Translations under genes and position numbers: made by a program | Shown here: piece by piece, positions 8,729 through 17,403 of the stretch | Position numbering within the stretch: the first letter of the stretch is position 1 | Layout: every line of letters begins with the position of its first letter | DNA from: Pseudomaricurvus alkylphenolicus | GTDB taxonomy: Bacteria; Pseudomonadota; Gammaproteobacteria; Pseudomonadales; Cellvibrionaceae | Assembly (NCBI RefSeq): GCF_011683955.1 | Contig: NZ_JAAQPI010000005.1 | Span: 248,001 to 312,000 of the forward strand | DNA: 64,000 nucleotides | Direction of reading: 5' to 3' | The notes under the pieces: generated by a model | What the model saw: the letters and a program-made list of their open reading frames with translations, nothing else | The model's database searches: none | Told to the model about the DNA's origin: nothing

Positions 8729-10396
8729 ATGACCGATTCCAATACTTCCATCTGTGGTGGAGAAGCCATTATTCGAGCTGCCATGGCCAACGGTGTAGAC
8801 ACCATTTTTGGCATCCCTGGCGCACAAATTTATCCGATGTTTGATGCTATGCAGCGTCTCGGTGTCAATACGATTACCGCACGCCATGAGCAGGGTGCGG
8901 CCTATATGGCGATGGGTTACGCCAAAGCAACCGGTAAACCCGGAACCTTCGCGGTGGTGCCCGGTCCCGGGGTACTGAATACGACGGCTGCATTGTGCAC
9001 CGCCATGGGGGGCAACAGTCCTGTGTTGTGCTTGACCGGGCAAGTGCCTTCCGCGTTTATGGGCAGTGGCCGCGGGCATCTGCATGAGCTGAGCGATCAG
9101 ACCGGAACCTTGAAAACTCTGATCAAAGACGCGATTCACATCAGTGATCCAGCACAAACCTCCAGGCTGATGAACGATGCATTCAGCACCATGCTGAGTG
9201 GTCGACCCGGGCCGGTTTCTGTGGAGATGTGCTGGGACACTATGGCCAAACCCCAAAAGGGTATTCATATTGACGCCGGTATTGAATCGGTTCAGCAACC
9301 GGCGTTGAATCCGGATCAGATCGAAGCGGCCGTCAAGGCGTTGTCCGCTGCCAGGTTCCCGATGATTATGTGCGGGGGCGGTGCTCAGCACGCCTGCGAA
9401 GAAGTGTTGACACTGGCGGAGATGTTACAGGCTCCGGTCACCGCCTTTCGCAGTGGTCGTGGAGTGGTATCAGAGGATCATCCACTGGGAGTGTCATCGG
9501 TGGCCGCCAGGGAGCTGTTTGACAAGGTGGATGTCCTCGTGGGTGTCGGTTCTCGCCTCGAAATGATCTATATGCGTTGGCGGGATATGGGCTTTTATGA
9601 GCGGAAACCTGAAGGTGGTCCCACCCTGATTCGCATTGATATCGACCCCTTGGAAATGCAGCGCTTTGAGCCCGATATTCCTGTAGTTGCCGATGCGGCG
9701 ACGGCTTGCCGGGCATTGGCGAACGCGCTTCAATCCCGCGTGTCTGTGGATAGCCATCGAGTCGAGGTCATCGCTGCGGCCAAAGCCAAAACCAGAGCCG
9801 CCATTGAAAAGGTGCAGCCCCAAATGGCGTACCTGGATGTCATACGCGAGGTTTTGCCCCGCGATGGATTTTTTGTGCCGGAGCTTTCCCAGATGGGTTT
9901 TACCTCTTATTTCGGCATGCCCATTTACGAACCCAGAACCTATGTCACCGAGGGTTACCAGGGTACCTTGGGGTATGGTTTCCAGACGGCATTGGGGGTT
10001 AAGGTGGCGTGCCCGGATCGCGCGGTGGTCTCTGTTAACGGCGATGGCGGTTTTATGTTCGGTGTGCAGGAGCTGGCGACAGCAGCGGCGCACAACATCG
10101 GATTGATCACCCTGGTATTCAATAATAATGCCTATGGCAATGTACGCAGGGACCAGATGCAAGGCTATGGTGGGCGACTCAACGGCTCTGATCTGGTTAA
10201 CCCGGATATGGTTAAATTGGCAGAGAGCTTTGGAGTCGATGCCTATCGGGTGAATACACCGAATGCGCTCAAGGCGACACTGGCCAAAGCGATCGACAAT
10301 GACCGTCCGGCGTTAATCGAAATTCCCGTTGAGCGCGGCAGCGAAATCGCGCCTTGGGAGTTTATTCATATGTCGGATAAGCCCTGGAGCCAGTGA
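8729..10396 (+). CDS. Thiamine diphosphate-dependent enzyme, acetolactate-synthase-like
   Basis: A 555-residue enzyme of the three-domain ThDP family (acetolactate synthase, 2-hydroxyacyl-CoA lyase, benzoylformate decarboxylase relatives). The N-terminal Pyr domain has the catalytic glutamate in TARHEQGAAYMAMGYA. The middle domain is NAD/FAD-binding-like. The C-terminal PP domain has the ThDP-Mg motif GDGGFMFGVQE...NN (about residues 437-470). The ATG at 8729 follows CCGGAG; an in-frame extension to 8516 overlaps the divergent MFS gene and is not credible. No acetolactate-synthase small subunit is nearby, so a catabolic decarboxylase or carboligase is more likely than valine biosynthesis. The reaction is undetermined. 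Confidence 0.88.
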   Translation: MTDSNTSICGGEAIIRAAMANGVDTIFGIPGAQIYPMFDAMQRLGVNTITARHEQGAAYMAMGYAKATGKPGTFAVVPGPGVLNTTAALCTAMGGNSPVLCLTGQVPSAFMGSGRGHLHELSDQTGTLKTLIKDAIHISDPAQTSRLMNDAFSTMLSGRPGPVSVEMCWDTMAKPQKGIHIDAGIESVQQPALNPDQIEAAVKALSAARFPMIMCGGGAQHACEEVLTLAEMLQAPVTAFRSGRGVVSEDHPLGVSSVAARELFDKVDVLVGVGSRLEMIYMRWRDMGFYERKPEGGPTLIRIDIDPLEMQRFEPDIPVVADAATACRALANALQSRVSVDSHRVEVIAAAKAKTRAAIEKVQPQMAYLDVIREVLPRDGFFVPELSQMGFTSYFGMPIYEPRTYVTEGYQGTLGYGFQTALGVKVACPDRAVVSVNGDGGFMFGVQELATAAAHNIGLITLVFNNNAYGNVRRDQMQGYGGRLNGSDLVNPDMVKLAESFGVDAYRVNTPNALKATLAKAIDNDRPALIEIPVERGSEIAPWEFIHMSDKPWSQ

Positions 10397-10399
10397 CCT

Positions 10400-10600
10400 T
10401 TACGGCGAATTCTTCAGAAGCTGCCGAGCGAAGGAGGGTGTACAGACCATAAAATCCGGGCTGGTGAGTTGAATCATTTCCACGACTTTGGCACTGCCCA
10501 CCAGACCGCCCACCGGTATGACATTGGCGCCATAGGATTGCAGAGCATCCACTGTGGGTATGCCTGCGACCCACAACCGCTTTTTTGATAGTGAATTCAC
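10400..10600 (-). pseudogene. Fragment of a phenylacetate-CoA-ligase-like gene
   Basis: Reverse-strand translation gives AGIPTVDALQSYGANVIPVG and then a segment ending MVCTPSFARQLL. This matches the adenylate-forming phenylacetate-CoA ligase (PaaK) family, where 'ALGATVIPxG...MQLIxxxxPDxxxCTPSxA' is conserved. Only about 60 residues survive, starting inside the enzyme and ending at a stop 4 bp from the ThDP gene's end. Upstream sequence is replaced by the 3' end of the LysR gene, whose stop codon it overlaps. It is a deletion remnant, not a functional gene. Confidence 0.7.
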
Positions 10601-11493
10601 TCACCAAATTCCCGTACGAGAAAATCAATAAAACACCGGACCTTGCGCGATAAATACCTCCGATGGGGGTATATGGCATACATGCCAAATTCCAGGGTGG
10701 TGTACTTGGGAAGCACTTGTTTTACCAAGCCCTCCTGTAACGCGTCTTCGATAATAAATCTGGGAATCAGTCCGATACCACCTCCTGCTATCGTAATCTC
10801 TCGTACGGCTCTTGGGCTGTTTACCGCGACCCGGGATTGAACCTCCACCGTTTGCATGGTGCCATCGGCCTTTACCAGTGGCCATTGGCGTGCGATGCGA
10901 AAGTTGCTGTCGATGATACAGTGGTGATCAGGCAGTTGCCGGGGCGAGTGAGGTGTGCCGTTTTTTTTGAGGTACTCGGGAGAGGCACACAGGATTAACG
11001 GGTAGGTTTTAATGTGACGGGCGACGAGATTGGAGTCGTCGACACTGCCAATCCGAACGACGACGTCGATGCCTTCTTCAAGCATGTCGATCATGCGGTC
11101 TGTGAGTTGCAGGTCTACATTGAGGTCTGGGTGTTTCTGTAAGAATCCGGGTAGCCGTGGTGACAGTTCCATTTCGCCGAAGGTTACGGGTGTACTGATT
11201 CGCAGTATCCCACGAGGCTGGGATTGTTCGCCTGCCACGTCATCGAGCATGGAGTGGTATTCGTCCAGTAGTGGCAGTACACGATCGTAGTAGTTTTGGC
11301 CGGCTTCGGTCAGCGCCAGGCGGCGGGTGGAGCGGTTAAATAGCCGAACTCCCAGACGCTTCTCTACTTCTCCCACGTATTTGCTTACCAGGGCCTTGGA
11401 CAGGCCCAGACGCTCGCTGGCGGCGGTAAAGGAGCCCGTCTCCACCACTGCAATCACGGTATTCATGCCATCGATTGTGTCCATAATTGTCAA
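10597..11493 (-). CDS. LysR-family transcription regulator
   Basis: A 298-residue LysR regulator. The winged HTH is at residues 8-65 (ETGSFTAASERLGLSKALVS, then VEKRLGVRLFNRSTRRLALTEAG), followed by the linker helix and a type-2 periplasmic-binding-like effector domain (about 92-298). It resembles the PA2877/DmlR subgroup. The start may be the ATG at 11493 or the ATG three codons downstream (11484); the latter begins nearer to the usual N-terminus. The promoter side carries a perfect 9-bp inverted repeat (11486-11508), consistent with autoregulation. The divergent flavoprotein gene at 11612 is a plausible target, and the ligase remnant downstream suggests the original regulon has been partly lost. 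Confidence 0.9.
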   Translation of the reverse strand: MTIMDTIDGMNTVIAVVETGSFTAASERLGLSKALVSKYVGEVEKRLGVRLFNRSTRRLALTEAGQNYYDRVLPLLDEYHSMLDDVAGEQSQPRGILRISTPVTFGEMELSPRLPGFLQKHPDLNVDLQLTDRMIDMLEEGIDVVVRIGSVDDSNLVARHIKTYPLILCASPEYLKKNGTPHSPRQLPDHHCIIDSNFRIARQWPLVKADGTMQTVEVQSRVAVNSPRAVREITIAGGGIGLIPRFIIEDALQEGLVKQVLPKYTTLEFGMYAIYPHRRYLSRKVRCFIDFLVREFGE

Positions 11494-11508
11494 TATAGCA
11501 TTGACAAT
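11486..11508. promoter_or_regulatory. Inverted repeat at the LysR start
   Basis: ATTGTCAAT (11486-11494), spacer ATAGC, ATTGACAAT (11500-11508): a perfect 9-bp dyad. It covers the first possible LysR start codon, so either repression at the start or use of the downstream ATG (11484) is implied. It overlaps the TGACAATATTTCA element described next. Confidence 0.6.
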
Positions 11509-11514
11509 ATTTCA
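11502..11514. promoter_or_regulatory. TGACA-N3-TGTCA-type element (site 1)
   Basis: TGACAATATTTCA differs by one base from the perfect palindrome at 14290. It lies between the LysR gene and the flavoprotein gene at 11612. It belongs to a set of similar elements at 14290, 17404 and 21900. Confidence 0.5.
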
Positions 11515-11611
11515 ATGATAGCAATGTTTATCAATATATCATTTACGGCGATACTGAACTCCGTCGGTCTGATTTGGTAGTGCCAGGGGCGAGGAACTTC
11601 GGAGCAAGGCT

Positions 11612-12577
11612 ATGAAGAGTACTTTTGAATCGTCACCCTTTCATCGGGGTGAACAGCAGCTACAGCACCGGATGGGTGTGCGCGAGCGTATGGAGCAGTT
11701 TGGCCGTCGCGTGATTCGCGATCATATGCCGGATCAACACCGGGCGTTCTATCAGCAGTTGCCGTTTGTTATGGTGGGGCACGCGGATGAAGGCGGGCGG
11801 CCCTGGGCTTCTATGCTTTTGGGTGAGCCGGGTTTTATTCAGTCGCCCAATGAGAAGGTATTGAGTATTGAGGCACAACCGGTGAAGGGTGATCCACTGG
11901 CGTGCAGTTGGAAGGTGGGTCAAAAATTTGGTTTATTGGGGATTGAGTTACACAGCCGGCGGCGTAATCGTCTGAATGCTACGGTTGAGGAATCGTCCGA
12001 AGCAAATGTTGTCTTGAGTGTGGATCAGTCGTTTGGAAACTGCCCAAAGTACATTCAAAACCGCTCTCTGCAAATGTTGGATGGTGTTAAATTGCCGGAA
12101 CCTGAGGTGGAAGTGATTCAGGCGTTGGATGATCGTGCCCGCGATTTAATTCGCAATAGTGATACGTTTTTTGTTGCCAGCCACGTGAATACCGGCAGTG
12201 GTGAGGCCAGTGATGGTGCCGACGTCTCCCATCGGGGTGGTCGCTCCGGGTTTGTGCGGGTGGATGAAGACGGGACCCTGGTGATTCCGGATTATTCGGG
12301 CAATAACCATTTCAATACGCTGGGTAATTTTGTCGAGAATCCCCGAGCGGGACTGCTCTTCGCGGATTTTGAGAATGGTCATTTGCTGACCCTTACCGGG
12401 GCAGTGGAGATTATCTGGGATTCTCCAGAGGCCGAGCACTTTGCCGGGGCTGAGCGACTGTGGACGTTTAGGGTCGAAGAGGGACGTTGGCTGAATCACA
12501 GTCTGCCTTGGCGTTGGCAGTTGCAGGAGTATTCTCCGTTCAGTTTAAAGACGGGGACCTGGCAAGCGGCGATGTGA
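11612..12577 (+). CDS. Pyridoxamine 5'-phosphate oxidase-like flavoprotein
   Basis: A 321-residue protein with the split-barrel FMN-binding fold of the pyridoxamine 5'-phosphate oxidase superfamily. The segment FVMVGHADEGGRPWASMLLG (about 50-69) matches the first FMN-binding strand pair. A second copy-like segment, TFFVASHVNTGS...DVSHRGGRSGFV (about 188-220), with GNNHFNTLGNFVENPRAGLLF following, is the better-conserved domain. Proteins of this double-domain length are usually annotated as flavin-nucleotide-binding or heme-utilisation-like. It is probably a flavin-dependent oxidoreductase of unknown substrate. It is divergent from LysR and followed by a convergent lipoprotein gene. Confidence 0.82.
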   Translation: MKSTFESSPFHRGEQQLQHRMGVRERMEQFGRRVIRDHMPDQHRAFYQQLPFVMVGHADEGGRPWASMLLGEPGFIQSPNEKVLSIEAQPVKGDPLACSWKVGQKFGLLGIELHSRRRNRLNATVEESSEANVVLSVDQSFGNCPKYIQNRSLQMLDGVKLPEPEVEVIQALDDRARDLIRNSDTFFVASHVNTGSGEASDGADVSHRGGRSGFVRVDEDGTLVIPDYSGNNHFNTLGNFVENPRAGLLFADFENGHLLTLTGAVEIIWDSPEAEHFAGAERLWTFRVEEGRWLNHSLPWRWQLQEYSPFSLKTGTWQAAM

Positions 12578-12594
12578 ACCATTCCGGCTGTCAC

Positions 12595-13113
12595 TCAGGG
12601 ATTTGCGTATTCCTCCCGCTCAAATCCAAATTCCCGCGACAACAGGCGCAGCTCCTCGCTGGGGCGGCGGGCATCGGCCCAACCCCTGGCGAGCATGCAC
12701 TGTTTGTGCACTTCGGTTTTGCTTTCTTTTGAGCGCTGAGTGGATACCGGACGAGGTTCAGTACGGGAGGGGGTCCGGCCCAGGTCGCAATCCACGTCCC
12801 TGGACATGCCCGCCGATGCACTGACACCGCCACCAGCGACTGTAGAGCTGTTGCCGGAGTGAAAACAGCCGGAGCCTTGACCGGTTACTTTCATGGCGTG
12901 TTCTTCACACTGGTTGCGATCTTCGCGGTGTTTGGCCATCAGCGCCTTTCGCTCCTTCAGATATTGGTAGCGGTGTTTGAGGCAGCCGCGGTAATCGTCC
13001 GGGGAGTTTTTCATGCAGTAGTTTTGCGCCTGTTTGGAGATGTCCGGCCCGCTACAGCCACTCAACAGCAGCAGGAACAGTGTGATGGGTAATACCGTTG
13101 CACCAATGCGCAT
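12595..13113 (-). CDS. Predicted lipoprotein, function unknown
   Basis: A 172-residue protein with a lipoprotein signal peptide: hydrophobic stretch LPITLFLLLLSGC with the lipobox LSGC, so cysteine 20 would be lipidated. The mature part is hydrophilic and has several further cysteines (for example in QNYCMKNSPDDYRGC and HKQCMLARGW). These could form periplasmic disulfides. There is a glycine/serine-rich middle and a highly charged C-terminus. I recognise no family. It lies 58 bp upstream of nothing on its own strand; the GST gene (13172-14200) precedes it on the same strand, so the two may be co-transcribed. Confidence 0.7.
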   Translation of the reverse strand: MRIGATVLPITLFLLLLSGCSGPDISKQAQNYCMKNSPDDYRGCLKHRYQYLKERKALMAKHREDRNQCEEHAMKVTGQGSGCFHSGNSSTVAGGGVSASAGMSRDVDCDLGRTPSRTEPRPVSTQRSKESKTEVHKQCMLARGWADARRPSEELRLLSREFGFEREEYANP

Positions 13114-13171
13114 GACCTGAAGCCTCCCTTTGCTGATGCCAGGTAACTTCAGTGTAGCAGTTAGCGGGCGG

Positions 13172-14200
13172 TTAGCGACTGAACGCGTGTCCCGCGAAAC
13201 AGGTTTCCAGTTTGCGGGCCAGGGCCGGGTCGGCGGCTTTGCTCTGTTGAATCAACTGCAGTGAGCTGTCGATAGAGTGGTGGCCGTGTTCAAGGATGGC
13301 GGTTCGGTAGCTGTCCCGGGATTTCAGTGCCTCCCAATAGCGGCTGATGTTGGGGTATTGATTGTCCCGCAGGTAGTAGTCCAGCCAGTCAGCCTCGCGC
13401 AGACGTTCAAACACGGTGAGCCAGCTTACATCGGCCAGGGTGAATTGTTCGCCCATGATCCAGGCGCCATTGATCTCCAGCTGTTGTTCAAGATCCGACA
13501 GATGTTTGTGCATGTAGTCGCGGCCGGCGGCCATCTTTTTCAACAGCGGGTTGAGTTTGGCAAAGCCTCCCAGGCCAGTCAGTTTCAAGAGTGTAAAGAG
13601 GACGGCTCGAATCTTCAGGCGATGAAACAGTAAACCAACCAGCGGATAACGCAGCGGAATAAAGGTCATGCCGGCGGCGAACAAGGGCAGGCTCAACATT
13701 CCGGAACAGTAGCCAGCGCTGATCTTGATACCCTCGTCAGCGTTTTCGCCGATGACGGAGGCCTTATCCACCCAGTACTGCATTTCCTGTTGCGCCTTTT
13801 CAAATTTCGGGACCAGGAGGTACGGGGTATCTGAGTGGGACGCTGCATAGGTCAGGATGTCGTGGGATTCGTACACGGGGTGACCGTTATGAACCAGCAC
13901 GGGCAAGATGCCGGCGGGATTGACCTTGAGAAAGTGTCTGCTCAGGGTTTCGTAATAGCCGGTTTCGATCAAGTGAATATGGTGACCTTTGTAGGGAATG
14001 CCAAGCTCGTCGAGGCAGACTCTGACTTTCTTGGAACACAACGACAAGGCGTTGTGGTAGAGCTCGAACTCCTGTTCATGGCGCAGGGTGATGTCCTTGT
14101 GCACACCTCCGGCCATGGCGTGGGTTTTGCGGTGGCGTTTCTCCCACAGGAACCAACAGATAGACAGGCCCACTGCCAAACAAAATAACCCAAACAACAT
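13172..14200 (-). CDS. Glutathione S-transferase-like protein with N-terminal membrane anchor
   Basis: A 342-residue protein. Residues 1-20 (MLFGLFCLAVGLSICWFLWE) form a single hydrophobic span followed by basic residues, so the enzyme domain should sit on the cytoplasmic face. The thioredoxin-fold GST N-domain (about 45-125) has ELYHNALSLCSKKVRVCLDE, where the serine or cysteine is the likely glutathione-contact residue, and PAGILPVLVHNG with the cis-proline. The helical C-domain carries GEQFTLADVSWLTVFERL, the usual N-capping box. Typical bacterial GSTs are 200-230 residues and soluble; the extra anchor and long insert are unusual. A TGACAATATGTCA palindrome lies 90 bp upstream. Confidence 0.85.
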   Translation of the reverse strand: MLFGLFCLAVGLSICWFLWEKRHRKTHAMAGGVHKDITLRHEQEFELYHNALSLCSKKVRVCLDELGIPYKGHHIHLIETGYYETLSRHFLKVNPAGILPVLVHNGHPVYESHDILTYAASHSDTPYLLVPKFEKAQQEMQYWVDKASVIGENADEGIKISAGYCSGMLSLPLFAAGMTFIPLRYPLVGLLFHRLKIRAVLFTLLKLTGLGGFAKLNPLLKKMAAGRDYMHKHLSDLEQQLEINGAWIMGEQFTLADVSWLTVFERLREADWLDYYLRDNQYPNISRYWEALKSRDSYRTAILEHGHHSIDSSLQLIQQSKAADPALARKLETCFAGHAFSR

Positions 14201-14289
14201 AGTTACTGCCTTTGCACTCTGTAATGGTGAAAGCGGGTTGGACGTACCCCGCTCTCTAGTAATTGAGGTTCTGACATAATATCTAAAAA

Positions 14290-14302
14290 TGACAATATGT
14301 CA
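14290..14302. promoter_or_regulatory. TGACA-N3-TGTCA palindrome (site 2)
   Basis: TGACAATATGTCA is a perfect palindrome of two 5-bp arms with a 3-bp centre. It lies in the 135-bp gap upstream of the GST gene (start 14200) and 34 bp past the end of the FAH-family gene. Similar elements lie at 11502, 17404 (before the TetR gene) and 21900 (before TonB receptor 2). Confidence 0.6.
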
Positions 14303-14335
14303 ATTGAATATGATCCAATAGGCGTTTGTTTGATT

Positions 14336-15199
14336 TTACGCGGGCTGGTCAGCCACTCCATTGACCAGAGTTCCGACACCACTGACTTCCACTTCGACCT
14401 GGTCTCCAGCTTCGAGCTTCACCATAGGTTGACGTAGAGCACCCACACCCTCGGCGGCGCCGGTAACTATGACATCACCAGGCTCCAGCCAGGCAAATTC
14501 TGAGATATAGCTGATCAGCTCAGCGAACCCAAAAATCAGATCGTCCAGGGCCATGCGCTGCATTTCCTGGCCGTTAACGCGACAGACCAGAGTCATGGTG
14601 TCCAGATCCACTTCGTCCGCAGTGGCCAGGCAGGGGCCAAAGCCACCGCTGCGATGAGCATTTTTACCGGCGGTAATTTGGTTGGAAGCAATCTGATACA
14701 TACGCGCAGATGCATCGTTAAACGGGGTGTAGCCGGCTACATAGTCGAGTGCTTTCTCAACCTCAATATTGCGCCCGCGTTTGCCGATGACCAGGGCAAT
14801 TTCTCCCTCGTAGTCAAACACGGGTTCAAGGCGGGGTTTTTCAAGGTCGTCGCCTGATGCGACCAGGGTAGCGGGGCTGCGCAGGAACAAGACTGGCTTT
14901 TTGGGTTTTTCCTGCAGGTGCATATGGTCTTTGGCTTCTTCGTAATGGGAGTGGGTATTCATACCTGCACACCAGATGGTGCCGGGGTTGGGGATAACTG
15001 GCAGCTGCTGTATCTGACTGAGTTCAAGATCTCCGTCGGTTGCGTTGACTATTTCCCGCGCTTCTTCCAGGCCGGATGCCAAAAGTGATTTCAGGTCTGG
15101 ATATCGGTTGCCCAAACGTGCTTTTAGTTCAATAACCCGGTTACCTTTTAAAGCACCGAAAGAGGGGATCTGCTGGTTCAGGTAGCTGATCAGTTTCAT
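14336..15199 (-). CDS. Fumarylacetoacetate hydrolase family protein
   Basis: A 287-residue enzyme of the FAH superfamily, which cleaves C-C bonds or decarboxylates and hydrates ring-fission products with a divalent metal. The metal-binding EGE pair is in PVFDYEGEIALVIGKRGRNI (about 124-143). FNDASARMYQ and the conserved GFGPCLATADEV follow, and ELISYISEFAWLEPGDVIVTG matches the family's C-terminal core. Length and layout fit monofunctional cytoplasmic members. The gene is divergent from the epoxide-hydrolase-like gene at 15296 across a 96-bp gap. The likely context is breakdown of an aromatic or cyclic substrate; the exact substrate is not determinable. Confidence 0.9.
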   Translation of the reverse strand: MKLISYLNQQIPSFGALKGNRVIELKARLGNRYPDLKSLLASGLEEAREIVNATDGDLELSQIQQLPVIPNPGTIWCAGMNTHSHYEEAKDHMHLQEKPKKPVLFLRSPATLVASGDDLEKPRLEPVFDYEGEIALVIGKRGRNIEVEKALDYVAGYTPFNDASARMYQIASNQITAGKNAHRSGGFGPCLATADEVDLDTMTLVCRVNGQEMQRMALDDLIFGFAELISYISEFAWLEPGDVIVTGAAEGVGALRQPMVKLEAGDQVEVEVSGVGTLVNGVADQPA

Positions 15200-15295
15200 G
15201 GTCTATACCTTGGTTAATGTCTTAACTTGTAATCTAGTTCATTAATGAATATTATGTCAATTAATAACCGAAGACAAAGTATTACGGGAGCTGTT

Positions 15296-16444
15296 ATGAC
15301 CACGATTGAACTCTTATTGCCGGCACTTATCGTGGCGAGCGGTTTTTGGATTTACTACCGCTTGCCGGTATCGGACAAGCCATGGTCCATTCTGCTGAAC
15401 GGCTTAAGTGGATTTCTGGTATCCCGTGAACATAAAGGCAGACCTACTCCGATCCCGCAATTTACGACGGACATGCGCTATCAGGGCACGACGCCACCGC
15501 CAAACACCTCCAATAAACATGGGGAGATTGAATACCTGGATGGCGATATACCTGTGATTCACTGGTATGAAGAGGTCAGGGGCAGTGTTTTTCATTTTGT
15601 CACGGCCGGAAATCCTGCCAATGAGGCGGTGGTGATTGTGCCTGGCCTGCCGGAGTCATGGTGGGCGTTTCATCACCAGATCGTGGATCTGTCGTCGGAT
15701 TACTATGTGATTGCCGTGGATTCAAAGGGCTACGGTCAATCCGATAAGCGGCTTTATCTCGACTACACTAATCCGGGTATGGCGGAGGATATGGCGGCGT
15801 TGGTGGATAAGTTGGGCATTAAGCAATTTAATATGATGGGGCATGATCGCGGTGCCGTGGTTACGGATCATATGACCAATGTGGCATCCCTGAAGGGGCG
15901 GATACTGCGTTATGTGCGTATGCAGCAGTCTTTTAATGAGCCCCATGGCAAGCCCGTTCCGCCACACCATATTATGAAAACCAAATTTGGTGAGGCACTG
16001 TTTCGGTCGAGGAATTTTGTGTCGTTTATTTATCGGGCCTGGTTTCCGTCGAATCTCAGTGAGTCCACGTTACAACGGCTTGAGTACGAGTTTTCGTTTA
16101 AAGGTACCGCTGCTGCGATGCGAAAATATTTTGAGACGACGGATTTTGGCGTAGAGCTTAACGACAGGCACAACACGTTGTTTAATGCCATGACCATGCC
16201 GATGTTGTTGTTGCAGGGGCAGTACGATAAAGGCCAGCACCCGGAAGAGTATGGCCAGTCGCCGGCGTTTGTGACGGACGCGAGGGTTCAATTTATTCAT
16301 GCGAATCATTTCTTGCACCTGGAGAATCCGGTAGCCACTAATCGGGCGATTCGGAAGTTTTTTACCGAGGTTAAGGTGGCAGACAAACCGGAGTCCAAGC
16401 GAAATCGGGTTAAGGCAAAGGAGCAGGCCGCTGAGGCGAGTTAG
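15296..16444 (+). CDS. Alpha/beta hydrolase, epoxide-hydrolase/dehalogenase-like, membrane-anchored
   Basis: A 382-residue protein. An N-terminal hydrophobic span (LLLPALIVASGFWIYY, about 5-20) may anchor it. The hydrolase core has the oxyanion-hole stretch VPGLPESWWAF, then a nucleophile elbow GHDRGA with aspartate as nucleophile, and the catalytic histidine in HANHFLHLENP. Aspartate rather than serine is the mark of epoxide hydrolases and haloalkane or fluoroacetate dehalogenases. I chose the ATG at 15296 (GGGAG upstream, hydrophobic segment first). An in-frame ATG at 15245 lies in the divergent promoter, next to a TATGTCAATT half-site like the TGTCA elements. The C-terminus is lysine-rich. 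Confidence 0.85.
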   Translation: MTTIELLLPALIVASGFWIYYRLPVSDKPWSILLNGLSGFLVSREHKGRPTPIPQFTTDMRYQGTTPPPNTSNKHGEIEYLDGDIPVIHWYEEVRGSVFHFVTAGNPANEAVVIVPGLPESWWAFHHQIVDLSSDYYVIAVDSKGYGQSDKRLYLDYTNPGMAEDMAALVDKLGIKQFNMMGHDRGAVVTDHMTNVASLKGRILRYVRMQQSFNEPHGKPVPPHHIMKTKFGEALFRSRNFVSFIYRAWFPSNLSESTLQRLEYEFSFKGTAAAMRKYFETTDFGVELNDRHNTLFNAMTMPMLLLQGQYDKGQHPEEYGQSPAFVTDARVQFIHANHFLHLENPVATNRAIRKFFTEVKVADKPESKRNRVKAKEQAAEAS

Positions 16445-16463
16445 TCGCGAAAAGTGAGTCGAC

Positions 16464-16538
16464 AACAGCAGAACGGCGGCAATCGCGGTTAGCGTAACGT
16501 CAGGGCTCTGGACTGTTCTGCTGTTAAACGGATTTTTT
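16464..16538 (+). terminator. Long-stem hairpin with T-run after the hydrolase
   Basis: Perfect 11-bp arms AACAGCAGAAC (16464-16474) and GTTCTGCTGTT (16515-16525), separated by 40 bases that contain small internal stems, followed by GATTTTTTCT. It probably ends transcription of the hydrolase gene; the large loop is atypical. Confidence 0.5.
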
Positions 16539-16708
16539 CTGGTAAGAAATCAGAGTAGTGAATTCAAAGTTTGTTGAAAAGTGCCTTCGCCAAAATTGGA
16601 TAACTGCGTTGGCTAACTATGATGTAGCACCACTATGCCAGCGTCCAGGCGCCTTATTCTCCTAATTTTGGCTTTGAAATTATTTCAAAGAACTTCGGAT
16701 TTCCGACA

Positions 16709-17347
16709 CTAATTTTCCAGTCCGCTGCATTCCTGGGTGATTTTTTGTGCTTTCTTATCTGTGACGCCCAGTACTCGAAGATAGATCAGGGTCAGATCGT
16801 GGGTGTACTGAGCCAAGTGGTCCGGTTTACGAACCGCTTCATAGAGTACGCCGGTAAATCCCCAGATTAAAAAATCCCGCAGGGCATCCAATTCGCAGGG
16901 TATTTTGAAGGCACCGCTTTCCACTCCCAGCCGAATATCATCCATCGCATCTTCTGCGATCAGACGTGCGATCTCGTCTGCCATGATGTGTGGTTTTTGG
17001 GTGAGCCATTGAATGGCGGCGTCCATCATGACTTTTTTGAAAAGCAGGTTGATGCCGATGGCGATTCGGGTTACCGGATCGTCGTATTGTTGCTGGAGTT
17101 CTTTGATGTCTTCGTTGTTTTTCTTCAGTAGTGCTTCGGCGACGACAGGTACGACGTCGCCGACGGAGTCGAAGTAGTTGTAGAAGGTACCGTAAGCGAC
17201 GTCAGCGGCGTTGGTGATGTCGGTGACTGTGGTGTTTTCGATGCCTTTGTCGAGGAAGACTTCGCTGGCAGCCTCGAGCAATTTGATACGGGTTTTCTGT
17301 TTGCGTCGGGTTTGACGGTTGGCGGTTGGCGCAGTGGTCGAGCTCAT
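16709..17347 (-). CDS. TetR-family transcription regulator
   Basis: A 212-residue TetR regulator. The N-terminal HTH (about 15-65) reads RIKLLEAASEVFLDKGIENT, then VTDITNAADVAYGTFYNYF, the standard TetR pattern. The C-terminal ligand domain is all-helical and not assignable. It lies between the FAH/hydrolase pair and the TonB receptor 2 operon. Its own upstream region has a TTGATA-CAA-TGTCAA near-palindrome at 17404. Because the same type of element precedes several island genes, this protein is the most economical candidate for the island's local repressor. That assignment is inference. Confidence 0.9.
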   Translation of the reverse strand: MSSTTAPTANRQTRRKQKTRIKLLEAASEVFLDKGIENTTVTDITNAADVAYGTFYNYFDSVGDVVPVVAEALLKKNNEDIKELQQQYDDPVTRIAIGINLLFKKVMMDAAIQWLTQKPHIMADEIARLIAEDAMDDIRLGVESGAFKIPCELDALRDFLIWGFTGVLYEAVRKPDHLAQYTHDLTLIYLRVLGVTDKKAQKITQECSGLEN

Positions 17348-17403
17348 GGGTTTCCGATGCCATAAATCAGGGTGTTTCGGAAAAATCTACCACAGTATCA
17401 GTA

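Noticed and set aside
8675-10162. Two long antisense frames (238 and 222 residues) inside the ThDP enzyme gene
   Set aside because: Shadow frames; the forward gene has all expected catalytic motifs.
8729-10396. Biosynthetic acetolactate synthase (ilvB)
   Set aside because: No small regulatory subunit or other ilv gene is near; the catabolic context suggests another ThDP enzyme.
16559-16700. Possible second MITE between the hydrolase and TetR genes (GCCAAAATT facing AATTTTGGC)
   Set aside because: The inverted arms are short and imperfect, and no terminal duplication is visible.
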